Assembly: GCA_937997955.1 (NCBI GenBank)
Contig: CALLDR010000038.1
Location: 1 to 64,000, forward strand
Origin: an uncultured Emergencia sp.
GTDB taxonomy: Bacteria > Bacillota > Clostridia > Peptostreptococcales > Anaerovoracaceae
DNA length: 64,000 bases
Reading direction: 5' to 3'
Shown: in pieces, positions 9,273-17,751 of the stretch
Layout: each line of letters starts with the position of its first letter
Numbering within the stretch: position 1 is the first letter of the stretch
Made by a program: the position numbers and the translations under genes
The notes under the pieces: generated by a model
Databases searched by the model: none
What the model was told of the DNA's origin: nothing
Seen by the model: the letters and a program-made list of their open reading frames with translations, nothing else

Positions 9273-10130
9273 TTGAAGAAGATATCCAGGAAGAAAAGAC
9301 TTGCGGCGGTGGCGCTGGCGGCCCTCATGACCATGATCTGCGCAGGGACAGGCTGCGGCATCAAAACCGTGGCGGGACCGGATCTGGAGGAACCGGTCGT
9401 CATCGAAGAGCTGTGCTGGTTCAGCGCGGATTATTTCAGCTTTTCATATATCAGGGATTTTACGACAGATACATGGAAAGAAGTTAAGGAGCTGCGGATA
9501 CCCGCGCTGGGAAACGCAGCGTTTACGGTGGAAACAGAAGAGGAAAGCAGCGGCAGCAAATACGATCTGTACCAGGTAAATGTCTATCTGGATCAGCCCG
9601 TGAAAAAGGATACAGTCATAGACGAGGTGACCATCGTCTGGGAAGATGATACTGAGACCGCGGCAGAGATCGGCCAGGCTGTCCTGCTTGCCGGCGTAAC
9701 CTCCGAAGACCTGGACTGCGAAAGGGAAGACTATGACATATGGGAGGAGAGCGGCGGTATGTTAGACGCTGATGACAACAGCGGGGAAGGCGTCTTCTAT
9801 GTGAACTATTCCACTGCTTCCGACCGCTGGCTGACCGGTGTGCAGCTTCCGTCAAAAGAAACCCGGAAGCTGGTGGAGTTTATACAGCTGGACGGTTCTG
9901 ATGTGGAGGGCGATATTTTCCCAGTGCATATAGAAGACGGTGAATGGTATCAGATCGCGTGGGCCTTCAGCGAGGAGGCAGACCAGTACGGCATCATACA
10001 GATTCCTGCCTTTGTCATGGCGAAGGACAGCAAAGAAGGAAAAGAGGAAAAGCCGGCGGCGTTCTTTTATATCAGCAAAACCATCGACAGTGAAGAGGAG
10101 CTGATCGATGCTTTGAAGCAGGCGATCTGA
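9273..10130 (+). CDS. Putative lipoprotein, unknown function
   Basis: A 285-residue protein opening with a basic, hydrophobic leader and a cysteine at about residue 28 (ICAGTGCGI), which suggests a lipoprotein, although the lipobox is not ideal. The mature chain is acidic, rich in Glu, Asp and Tyr, with no recognised domain. Start is TTG at 9273 with a purine-rich site upstream. It has no obvious operon partner. The stop codon is followed by a short TATCTG repeat and then by the 63-bp-period array. Confidence 0.7.
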   Translation: MKKISRKKRLAAVALAALMTMICAGTGCGIKTVAGPDLEEPVVIEELCWFSADYFSFSYIRDFTTDTWKEVKELRIPALGNAAFTVETEEESSGSKYDLYQVNVYLDQPVKKDTVIDEVTIVWEDDTETAAEIGQAVLLAGVTSEDLDCEREDYDIWEESGGMLDADDNSGEGVFYVNYSTASDRWLTGVQLPSKETRKLVEFIQLDGSDVEGDIFPVHIEDGEWYQIAWAFSEEADQYGIIQIPAFVMAKDSKEGKEEKPAAFFYISKTIDSEEELIDALKQAI

Positions 10131-10150
10131 GGCGCTGAGGAGGCGGCTTC

Positions 10151-10180
10151 TATCTGATACTATCTGCTTCTATCTGAGAG
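10151..10180 (+). repeat. 10-bp tandem repeat, three units
   Basis: TATCTGATAC, TATCTGCTTC and TATCTGAGAG follow each other directly, 20 bases after the lipoprotein stop codon (whose own context is ATCTGA). The block sits immediately before the larger 63-bp-period array. Confidence 0.8.
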
Positions 10181-10183
10181 CGG

Positions 10184-10485
10184 GTTTCGTATCTTTGCCG
10201 CGTTCTCGCTGATTTACGAAACTTTTTTTGCCGCCTGTCCCATATGGTTTCGTAATATTGCAGATTTCAGGTTGTTCTACGAAACATATGCGGCCATTTT
10301 TCCTGCCGCGTTTCGTATTTCATCTGTTTCGCGGGCGTTTTACGAAACCTTTACCGGGCGCTGCGGCCAAAGTGTTTCGCAGTGTTATCATTTTTTTGCC
10401 GATTTACGAAACTCACAAAGCCGCTGACGCCAGAAAGTTTCGTAAAGTTTCGTATTGATCCTGCTATTCCGGCGTTTTACGAAAT
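10184..10485. repeat. 63-bp-period array of inverted GTTTCGTA / TACGAAAC motifs
   Basis: This fills the gap of about 430 bases between the lipoprotein and SGNH hydrolase genes. GTTTCGTA occurs at 10184, 10247, 10310, 10374 (as GTTTCGCA), 10437 and 10447. TACGAAAC occurs at 10215, 10278, 10341, 10405 and 10478 (last base T). Each forward motif is followed by its inverse exactly 31 bases later, with a 23-base spacer, and units recur every 63 or 64 bases. The last unit is shifted by 10 because the motif is duplicated in tandem. Spacers are unrelated in sequence. No gene is supported inside. Confidence 0.9.
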
Positions 10486-10564
10486 TTTCCGGGGCACAGT
10501 CCGCGGCCGAATAGACGGCAGCAAGAGGGAATAGAAGGAATATCAGAAATAGAAGAGGAAGACT

Positions 10565-11206
10565 ATGGAAAAGAAAAGAATTTTGATTTACGGCGATTCC
10601 AATACTCACGGATTCAGGGTCAGCGACGGCCTGCGCTTCGGGCCGCACCAGAGGTGGACCGGCATCTGTCAGGACCTTATAGCTGATAGAGCCGAAATCT
10701 TAAACGAAGGGCTCAACGGCCGGATGACATGCTTTGATGAAGAGGGCATGGCCTTTCGCAACGGCCTGACGTACATAGAGCCCTGCATCCGCACCCACCT
10801 GCCTCTGGACATGGTCTGCGTCATGCTGGGCTCCAACGACCTGAAGCTGCCCGGACAGACTGCGGAGACTATCGCGGCAGGCGCAGCGCGGGTTCTCGAC
10901 AAGGCCCGGCAGGTGAACCTGAGCAAATATCCGGAGAACACCTGCCGCTACGTCCTCATGGCGCCCATCGTGGTCAGCGGCAGGCTGGCCGACGGCCCCT
11001 TTGGATGGGAGTTCTGCGACGATGCCCCGGAGATATCAAAGGGTTTCCGTCAGGCTTTTGACGAGGAGGCGCGGCGCTGCGGCTTTCTGTACTTCGACGC
11101 GTCCGCCCACGCCCAGCCGGGGACGGCAGACGGTCTGCATTTGGATGAAGAAAATCACCGGAGGCTGGGAGAAGCCTTTGCCGCCTGGCTGGCACAATGG
11201 CTGTAG
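10565..11206 (+). CDS. SGNH/GDSL-family hydrolase
   Basis: A 213-residue probable esterase or lipase of the SGNH superfamily. Visible blocks: the nucleophile motif GDSN (S12), a Gly in the second block, GSND at residues 89-92 for the oxyanion hole, and the C-terminal catalytic pair D189 and H192 in DGLHLDEENH. There is no signal peptide, so it acts in the cytoplasm. Its last 52 bases overlap the 3' end of the convergent LOG gene. The substrate is unknown. Confidence 0.88.
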   Translation: MEKKRILIYGDSNTHGFRVSDGLRFGPHQRWTGICQDLIADRAEILNEGLNGRMTCFDEEGMAFRNGLTYIEPCIRTHLPLDMVCVMLGSNDLKLPGQTAETIAAGAARVLDKARQVNLSKYPENTCRYVLMAPIVVSGRLADGPFGWEFCDDAPEISKGFRQAFDEEARRCGFLYFDASAHAQPGTADGLHLDEENHRRLGEAFAAWLAQWL

Positions 11207-11742
11207 GCGGTCTGCTCCATGTAATCCAGCAGGTCGCCGGTATTTTCAAAGACAGAGACCGCGGCCAGGGCTTCCTTGTCTGTGAAGCCTTCTGCCGCTA
11301 CGTGATCCAGCAAGGCCAGCAGGCTGTCGTAGTAGCCGCCGAGGTTCAGAACAGCGATGGGCTTTTGATGACGGCCCAGCTGGCGCAGGGTCAGGATCTC
11401 GAAAAACTCTTCCAGGGTTCCGATGCCGCCGGGGACGATGATGAAGCCGTCGGACAGATCCTCCATCTGCTGTTTCCTCTGGCGCATGGTGTCGGTAAAG
11501 ATCAGCCGGCTGCAGTGCTGGAACAGAACCCCTTCCTTATCGAAAAAGCGCGGCGCCACGCCGATGATCTCGCCGTTTTCCTCCGCCGCGCCGCCGCAGG
11601 CCGCGCCCATCAGACCGGTTGCGCCGCCTCCGAATACCAGGCCGATCTTCCGGCGGGCCAGTCCGCGTCCCAGCTGACGGACCGCGTCGTAATAGGGCAG
11701 TGACGCCTGCTGACTGCTGGCGCCGAATAGACAGATTCTCAT
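11155..11742 (-). CDS. LOG-family protein (TIGR00730, nucleotide phosphoribohydrolase)
   Basis: A 195-residue Rossmann-fold protein with FGGGATGLMGA and the signature PGGIGTLEEFFE, which mark the LOG/lysine-decarboxylase-like family. Members cleave nucleoside 5'-monophosphates to free base and ribose 5-phosphate. GGAGGT stands before the ATG. Its C-terminal 17 codons run antisense to the end of the SGNH hydrolase gene; the extreme C-terminus after DYMEQTA looks unconserved. Confidence 0.87.
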   Translation of the reverse strand: MRICLFGASSQQASLPYYDAVRQLGRGLARRKIGLVFGGGATGLMGAACGGAAEENGEIIGVAPRFFDKEGVLFQHCSRLIFTDTMRQRKQQMEDLSDGFIIVPGGIGTLEEFFEILTLRQLGRHQKPIAVLNLGGYYDSLLALLDHVAAEGFTDKEALAAVSVFENTGDLLDYMEQTAYSHCASQAAKASPSLR

Positions 11743-11899
11743 GAATCATACCTCCACTTCCGTTTGTATATTTACATCTATTGTAACATATCCTATGAGA
11801 GCAGGATAGATGACATTTTTGTAAGTCTGCTGTAAGGGCGAAATATGGCGGCCGCGGGGCAGATGAGATATAATTGGAAGTGTAAAGAGGAAATGGGAG

Positions 11900-12130
11900 A
11901 TGAGAAAGGTGAGAGGTAACGGGAAAATTGCATCTATATCGCTGGGGGTATTCATGGCCAGCGGGGTATTGGGACTCGTCGCTCTGATGACCTGGGGATT
12001 TGGAGCATCAGGCGAAGCAGGGACGGCAGAGGCGGAGGTCTCCTTCCTTCTTCCTGCGCTCTGCATCATACTGGGGATCATGGTCATATCCATGATAGTC
12101 ATGCTCTTCGCTTTGCCAAAGCGCAGATAA
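11900..12130 (+). CDS. Small two-helix membrane protein
   Basis: A 76-residue protein with two hydrophobic segments (about residues 10-30 and 48-70), a glycine/acidic loop between and a basic end (PKRR). AGGAAATGGGAG precedes the ATG. The family is not recognised. The stop codon context CAGATAAGA is repeated twice more just downstream, followed by a terminator. Confidence 0.6.
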   Translation: MRKVRGNGKIASISLGVFMASGVLGLVALMTWGFGASGEAGTAEAEVSFLLPALCIILGIMVISMIVMLFALPKRR

Positions 12131-12168
12131 GACAAGCGGCTAAGGCAGATAAGAGCGGACAGATAAGA
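12124..12168 (+). repeat. Stop-codon-containing short repeat
   Basis: CAGATAAGA occurs at 12124 (containing the stop codon of the preceding gene), 12146 and 12160. Confidence 0.7.
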
Positions 12169-12173
12169 AAAGA

Positions 12174-12220
12174 AACGGTTCTGAACGGGCGCTGATATGC
12201 CCAGGCAGAGCCGTTTTTTT
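12174..12220 (+). terminator. Rho-independent terminator
   Basis: AACGGTTCTG pairs with CAGAGCCGTT, with an inner GGGC/GCCC helix, followed by a run of T. Confidence 0.88.
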
Positions 12221-12508
12221 TGCGGTAAAGGCGGATAGGAGAAAACCTTTGATCCTTCTGATTCCCTTTCCGATTACCCGGCCAATTACAAAAAAGCCCT
12301 AAAAAGCTACAAAAAAATACTAAAAATCGACAAGGGGGTTGACAACGGTTTGCTCGAGGGAGTATACTCTGGCCACGATCGTGAGTGGAAGATTCTGTGA
12401 GCTTATACAGTTTCTGCGACGGGGATGGCCATCACCATGCATGCAGACGGAATAAATATCCGTATTGACGGTCTGCTCCCGTCCGCTGTATAATTAAAGG
12501 AGAAAGCA

Positions 12509-13510
12509 TTGGAGACAAAATCAAAAGAGAGAGAAGCGACTGCCCTGTCAAGGACCGTCCGGGCTGCCGAGAGCAAAGCGGGCTATGATGCGGCCTGCAA
12601 GCGCATCCTGGCACAGAAGAGCATCCTTGCCCGCATCATGAAGGAGTGTGTGCCGGAGTACAGGGACTGCAGCCTTGAGGATATCGAGAACAAATATATC
12701 GAAGGAGACCCTCAGATTGGACAGGTGGCTGTGCTGCCGGATGAGACCAATACAGGGGATGCGGTGCGGCAGCAGGGTTTACCTGTCATCCATGGAGAAG
12801 GAACGGAGGACTGCTCAATATCAGAGGGGACCGTGGTATACGATGTCCGGTTTCGTGCTGTTGCGCCCAAAGACGGAGCCTTCATTACGCTGCTGCTCAA
12901 CGCAGAGGGGCAGAAGGACTACACGCCTGGCTATCCGCTGCCAAAGCGGGGCATCTATTACTGCAGCCGGATGATATCGTCGCAGTACGGGACAGAGTTC
13001 GACCGGGGTCACTATGAGCGGCTGAAGAAGGTCTACAGCATCTGGATTTGTCTGGACCCGCCTAAATACCGTCAGAACATGATCACCCGGTATGAGATCC
13101 ACGAAGTAAACATGATAGGGAACGCGCAGGAGCCGCGGGAAAACTACGATCTGCTGTCGCTGATCATGGTGAGGCTTGGAGAAGCGGAGGAGAGCAGCAA
13201 CCGGACGCTGCAGATGCTGGATGTGCTGTTTTCGCAGGAACGGCAGGAGAGAAAAAGAGAGAGACTGGAAACAGAGTTTGGCCTGCCTATGACGCAGGAA
13301 CTGGAAAAGGAGGTATCGCAAATGTGCAATTTCAGCGATGTTGTAGAGCAGAGGGGCATCGAGAAAGGCCTTGAACGAGGTCTTGAGCAGGGCCGCAGAG
13401 AGGCAGAACAGGAAATGGCCCGCAGGATGGCGGAGAACGGGCTGTCTGTGGAGATGATCTGCCGTTGTACCAGTTTTTCTGAATCCGAGGTGAAAGAACT
13501 GGTTAAGTAA
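12509..13510 (+). CDS. Rpn-family recombination-promoting nuclease / PD-(D/E)XK transposase-like
   Basis: A 333-residue protein of the Rpn/YhgA-like group. The nuclease core is suggested by YDVRFRAVAP followed by FITLLLNAEGQ (the E-x-Q step of the PD-(D/E)XK fold) near residues 110-135. The C-terminal tail is the usual basic, Glu/Arg-rich heptad stretch (GIEKGLERGLEQGRREAEQ) followed by a short helical end. Start is TTG at 12509 after AAAGGAG. Members promote RecA-independent recombination or are domesticated transposases. A long upstream leader has a TTGACA...TATACT promoter (about 12343-12372). Confidence 0.78.
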   Translation: METKSKEREATALSRTVRAAESKAGYDAACKRILAQKSILARIMKECVPEYRDCSLEDIENKYIEGDPQIGQVAVLPDETNTGDAVRQQGLPVIHGEGTEDCSISEGTVVYDVRFRAVAPKDGAFITLLLNAEGQKDYTPGYPLPKRGIYYCSRMISSQYGTEFDRGHYERLKKVYSIWICLDPPKYRQNMITRYEIHEVNMIGNAQEPRENYDLLSLIMVRLGEAEESSNRTLQMLDVLFSQERQERKRERLETEFGLPMTQELEKEVSQMCNFSDVVEQRGIEKGLERGLEQGRREAEQEMARRMAENGLSVEMICRCTSFSESEVKELVK

Positions 13511-13534
13511 GGGGATTTGATTTACTGCCGATCC

Positions 13535-13579
13535 GGCCGGAGGGTTCCATTTTACGAAAATACCTTCCGGCCTTACTTT
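13535..13579 (+). terminator. Terminator of the Rpn gene
   Basis: GGCCGGAGGG pairs imperfectly with CCTTCCGGCC over a long loop, followed by TTACTTTTTG. Confidence 0.75.
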
Positions 13580-13677
13580 TTGCGGCAAAGGGAAACCTGT
13601 GTTCGCCTTCTCCTTGTGCAGCGGGTTTTCCGGTGATATAATGAAACCAGTGAATACGCGGACAGGAGGGATTTCAT

Positions 13678-15045
13678 ATGGAACAGCTGACCTTTTTTGA
13701 CGACAGAGCGGAGAACGCGCCGCTGGCCAGCCGGCTCAGACCGGAGACATTAGATGAGTTTGTGGGGCAGGAGCATTTGATCGGTGAGGGAAAGATCCTG
13801 CGCATGCTGATCGAAAGAGATCAGATATCCTCCATGATCTTCTGGGGGCCGCCGGGCGTGGGAAAGACGACGCTGGCGCGGATCATCGCGAAGAAGACCC
13901 GGTCCAATTTCATAGAGTTCAGCGCGGTGACCAGCGGCATCAAGGAGATCAAAGCGGTCATGCAGGATGCGGAGGAAGCCCGGCACATGGGCGTGAGGAC
14001 GCTGCTCTTTGCGGACGAGATCCATCGGTTTAACAAGGCCCAGCAAGATGCCTTTCTGCCTTTTGTGGAGAAAGGCAGCATCATTTTGGTGGGAGCTACT
14101 ACGGAAAATCCGTCCTTTGAGATCAATTCAGCCCTTTTGTCCCGGTGCAAGGTTTTCGTCATGAAGGCGCTTTCGGAGGAGGATCTGGCGGTGATGCTGC
14201 GCCGCGGGATCGAAAGTCCGAAGGGATTCGGGCAGATGGACGTCGATATCTGCCCGGAGCACCTTGCCTCCATCGCGAGATTTGCCAACGGAGATGCCAG
14301 AACAGCGCTGAACACGTTGGAAATGGCTGTCCTGAACGGACGCCTTGACGATAAGGGGACCGTCCATGTAGATGACGAGGTGCTGGCGCAGTGCATGAAC
14401 CGCAGGTCTTTGCTGTACGACAAAAGTGGCGAGGAGCATTACAATTTAATCTCGGCGCTGCATAAATCCATGCGCAACAGCGACCCAGACGGGGCGGTCT
14501 ATTGGCTCTGCCGCATGCTGGACGGCGGTGAGGACCCGCTGTATATCGCCCGCAGATTGGTACGGTTTGCCAGTGAGGACGTGGGAATGGCCGATTCCCA
14601 GGCCCTGCAGGTGGCTGTGGCGGCTTATCAGGCCTGCCACTTTCTGGGTATGCCGGAGTGTGACGTCCACCTGACTCACGCAGCAGTGTATTTGTCCATG
14701 GCGGCAAAGTCCAACGCGCTCTACCTGGCCTGCGAGGAATGTAAAAGAGATGTGAAAAATATGCCGGCGGAGCCTGTACCCCTGCATTTATGCAACGCCC
14801 CCACGGCTTTGATGAAGGAGCTGGACTATGGAAAAGGATATCAGTACGCCCATGATACGGAGGAAAAACTTACCGATATGACCTGTCTGCCGGAGGCCCT
14901 GGCCGGCAGGGAATACTACAGGCCGACCTCCCAGGGCAGGGAAAAGCTGGTGAAAGAGCGGCTGGCCCAGATTAAAGAGTGGAAAGCAGAGAGGAACTGT
15001 GATAGAATGAAGATGAGTTTTACACAGGAGAAGAAAAATGAATGA
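13678..15045 (+). CDS. rarA: Replication-associated recombination protein A (AAA ATPase)
   Basis: A 455-residue clamp-loader-like AAA+ ATPase that acts at stalled replication forks. Walker A is GPPGVGKTT near residue 60, Walker B is LLFADEIHRF, and the sensor region includes VGATTENPSFEINSALLSR. The C-terminal MgsA/WGS-type domain is present (GMPECDVHLTHAAVYLSMAAKSN). Length fits the family. Its last 8 bases overlap the start of the next gene, implying translational coupling. Confidence 0.95.
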   Translation: MEQLTFFDDRAENAPLASRLRPETLDEFVGQEHLIGEGKILRMLIERDQISSMIFWGPPGVGKTTLARIIAKKTRSNFIEFSAVTSGIKEIKAVMQDAEEARHMGVRTLLFADEIHRFNKAQQDAFLPFVEKGSIILVGATTENPSFEINSALLSRCKVFVMKALSEEDLAVMLRRGIESPKGFGQMDVDICPEHLASIARFANGDARTALNTLEMAVLNGRLDDKGTVHVDDEVLAQCMNRRSLLYDKSGEEHYNLISALHKSMRNSDPDGAVYWLCRMLDGGEDPLYIARRLVRFASEDVGMADSQALQVAVAAYQACHFLGMPECDVHLTHAAVYLSMAAKSNALYLACEECKRDVKNMPAEPVPLHLCNAPTALMKELDYGKGYQYAHDTEEKLTDMTCLPEALAGREYYRPTSQGREKLVKERLAQIKEWKAERNCDRMKMSFTQEKKNE

Positions 15046-17659
15046 ATTCTATACCGAAAAAGAAATGGAACTGATAGAGAAGTACATAGAAGATACATAT
15101 GGACCCTTTAACAGTGTACTCCACGAGATCGCGTCGCCGGATATTCATGTGGACATCTGCGTGATCGAGCCTACGCCGGAGAGAAACTATTACACGCTGG
15201 TAACCATGGGAATGGGCGCGCACCGGATGAACGTGCCCCAGGAGCTCGCCGACATGCACCTGGAACGGGCGGAACTGGCTGTCTCTCTGCCGCCGGACTG
15301 GAAGCTGGACAGCGGCGAGGAGCGATGGTACTGGCCTGTCCGCTGGCTGAAGCTTCTGGCCAGGCTGCCCATCGAAGAGGATTCCTGGCTGGGCTGGGGC
15401 CACACCATATCCAATCCGGGCCAGCTGCCTTTTGCAGAGAATACCGGTTTCTCCGGGCTGATCCTTTTGACGCCGCCTGCTGAGGCTGGTCAAAGGACCG
15501 TGTGCCGGCTGCCCGACGGGGACGAGGTCAACTTTTACGACATGGTGCCGCTGTACAGGGAGGAACTGGACTACAAGATATCGGCCAGCGCCGAAGAGCT
15601 GCTGGACTTATTTGTCAGGGATTCTGAAGAGATCTGCCTGATGCCGCTGGACCTGGGACGGAAAAACGTCTGCCTGTCGCGGCAGAAGCAGTACGCCATC
15701 AAAGCGGAGGACATGAGGCAGCTGCTGCCGGAGTGGCTGGGGCCGGAAGGCTGTCTCGCCACGGACAGGATCACGGTAGACGGCATGCCGGTGGGCTACT
15801 GCTACAGAGAGGAGCCGGAGGAGTCATGCCGGGACTGGGACAGCGGATGGCGTTTTACGGCCGGGGACGAAAGCGACGAATACATCAATGATCCGGAGAA
15901 TTCCGGCATCTATGCCCTCAATACCGTCTGCAACTACGACATGGAGATCATACCGCTGCTGCGTTCACCGTACGGGACAGCTTTTGAGAGAGACGAGGAC
16001 GGCAGGCTGCAGCGTATCTGGGAGATGGAGGAGGAGCAGGAGCCCGCGGCAAAGGAGTCTTTGCTGGGCCCGGCGGATATTCAGCGCCTGGAGGAATACT
16101 GCGGCGACATCGACGGGTATTTTGGCCGCATGGCCGCCTATCTGGACGAGTTCATAGAGACGGGCATCCGGGAGGGACGCTTTACCCAGAGGGAGGCCAG
16201 GGAGGATCTGGAGATCGCTCTGTGGTATTCCTACGCGTATAACAACCTGGACGAGTACAGGTGGTATTACATGGCCGCGCAGTGGATGCCGTATTCGGAG
16301 AAATATGCCCGGGGCTGCGGAACATGGTACTATCGGTATTCTGCCGCTCTGACCTATTGCGGGCGTCTGGATGAAGCGCTGGAATACGCGGAAAAGGGAG
16401 CTGTGGAAGAGCCCGGCTATCCTTGGATCTGGCTGCAGCTGGGAAAACTGCGCAGCCACTTTGGGGACAGGGAAGGCGCGCTGGAGGCTGCACGCCGGGG
16501 CCTCGCCCTGGAACCGGAGGATTACGAGTTTTTGACCCTGCAGCAGGAGATTCTGGAAGGCAGATCCCTGGAGGAGATGGAGTTTCATTATATTGACGCG
16601 GAGGCGGACCAGGAGCTTCAAGATGGTGACGATTTCGAGACCATGTCCAAAAAGGCGGCCATCAGCGGCATCGTTCTGCACCCGGAAGGGCTGGAACGCT
16701 TTAAGGCCCTCTTTGAGCCGGAGAACTGGGAGGCGGACGCGCCGTACTGCAGCTTTAACTTTAACGGCGGCGGCAGAATGCTGGAAGTCGTATTCTGCAT
16801 GAACCAGGCGGCGCTGTCCAAGCTGGATTTTGACTGGCTGGTGCAGTGCAGAGAAAAGCTTTCTTCAAAGCTTTGGGGACAGCGGTACAGCGCCGGTCTG
16901 GAGTATGAGCTGCGGGCGGCCATCATCTATTGGGATCGCTCCATGGAGCTGATCTACGAGAACGAGGAGCGGGGACAGACGCTGCGCGTTGCGGTCAGCC
17001 CCGGCGGCGAGGAGCAGGAGATCGCGGACGATTACGAGGAGCAGGGCGGCGCTGATGACGGGTTTCCGTCCATGGTGAAGCTGTACCTGCAGGATGGAGG
17101 CACGCTGCGTTATGCTGAGGTCTGGGTCGACGGCGATGTCGTTACGGAGCACACCGGCGTCTGCGGCGAAACCGGAGAGGTCACAGAGTGCCAGATCGAC
17201 GGCGCGGACGGCTGGCAGGAGTACCTGACCGGATTTTTGAAGTGCTATTATGAGCAGGGCTACGACCAGTGGCCGGAGGAAGAGCTTTGCTGGATGGTGG
17301 TCCAGTTTCCTGTGGCGCCGGTGGAGCTGCAGAGAGGAGCTGCGCCGAACCTGGAACCGGCAGATGAAGCGCTGCGGGAGGCGGCGGAGATCGCTGTCAA
17401 CGAAGGGCTCGGATGGACGGGCCTGGGCATGGCGGACGGCTGGGAAGTCGGCCGGAGGCTGGACGACGCCGACTGCTTCGTTTTGAACCTCTACTGCGTA
17501 GCTGTGGACGGAGAGCTGGCCTTGACCGCGCTGCGGGAGGCTCTGGAAGCGGAGGCGGACGTGGACTGCAGCCATATGAAGATCGCCGTAAAGGATCCGG
17601 GGGCGGAGGATTACCAACTGGCCTACAGCGCCGACGGAAGCGGCGGATTTTCGCTGTAA
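15038..17659 (+). CDS. Large SUFU / DUF2185 (Imm33-like) / TPR-like multidomain protein
   Basis: An 873-residue cytoplasmic protein. Residues about 1-190 resemble the suppressor-of-fused (SUFU) domain (HVDICVIEPTPERNYYTLVTMGMGAHRM, and later LLTPPAEAG). Residues about 243-320 match DUF2185/Imm33 (GYCYREEPEESCRDWDSGWRF, then YALNTVCNYDMEIIPLL). Residues about 370-510 contain TPR-like helices (LDEALEYAEKGAVEEPGYPWIWLQLGKL). The last third is not recognised. SUFU and Imm33 domains both occur as immunity proteins in polymorphic toxin systems, but no toxin is beside it. It is coupled to rarA by an 8-base overlap. Confidence 0.75.
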   Translation: MNEFYTEKEMELIEKYIEDTYGPFNSVLHEIASPDIHVDICVIEPTPERNYYTLVTMGMGAHRMNVPQELADMHLERAELAVSLPPDWKLDSGEERWYWPVRWLKLLARLPIEEDSWLGWGHTISNPGQLPFAENTGFSGLILLTPPAEAGQRTVCRLPDGDEVNFYDMVPLYREELDYKISASAEELLDLFVRDSEEICLMPLDLGRKNVCLSRQKQYAIKAEDMRQLLPEWLGPEGCLATDRITVDGMPVGYCYREEPEESCRDWDSGWRFTAGDESDEYINDPENSGIYALNTVCNYDMEIIPLLRSPYGTAFERDEDGRLQRIWEMEEEQEPAAKESLLGPADIQRLEEYCGDIDGYFGRMAAYLDEFIETGIREGRFTQREAREDLEIALWYSYAYNNLDEYRWYYMAAQWMPYSEKYARGCGTWYYRYSAALTYCGRLDEALEYAEKGAVEEPGYPWIWLQLGKLRSHFGDREGALEAARRGLALEPEDYEFLTLQQEILEGRSLEEMEFHYIDAEADQELQDGDDFETMSKKAAISGIVLHPEGLERFKALFEPENWEADAPYCSFNFNGGGRMLEVVFCMNQAALSKLDFDWLVQCREKLSSKLWGQRYSAGLEYELRAAIIYWDRSMELIYENEERGQTLRVAVSPGGEEQEIADDYEEQGGADDGFPSMVKLYLQDGGTLRYAEVWVDGDVVTEHTGVCGETGEVTECQIDGADGWQEYLTGFLKCYYEQGYDQWPEEELCWMVVQFPVAPVELQRGAAPNLEPADEALREAAEIAVNEGLGWTGLGMADGWEVGRRLDDADCFVLNLYCVAVDGELALTALREALEAEADVDCSHMKIAVKDPGAEDYQLAYSADGSGGFSL

Positions 17660-17751
17660 ACATCTGCAGTAAACAGAGGAACAGAAGAGGAACAGAAATT
17701 GTAAGACGGCAAACAGAAGCCGCAGACAGAACGAACAAAAGGAGTATAACG

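Noticed and set aside
10228..10458. 76-codon frame inside the first 63-bp array with 21-residue periodicity
   Set aside because: The periodicity follows from 63 being 21 codons; unit lengths of 64 and a 10-base expansion break any common frame, and there is no ribosome site.
10184..10485. CRISPR array interpretation of the 63-bp arrays
   Set aside because: The conserved element is only 8 bp, alternates in orientation and has no cas genes nearby; spacer lengths of 20-27 bases with inverted motifs do not fit CRISPR.
12509..13510. Complete transposon around the Rpn-like gene
   Set aside because: No terminal inverted repeats or target duplications were seen flanking it; Rpn-type genes are often single and non-mobile.
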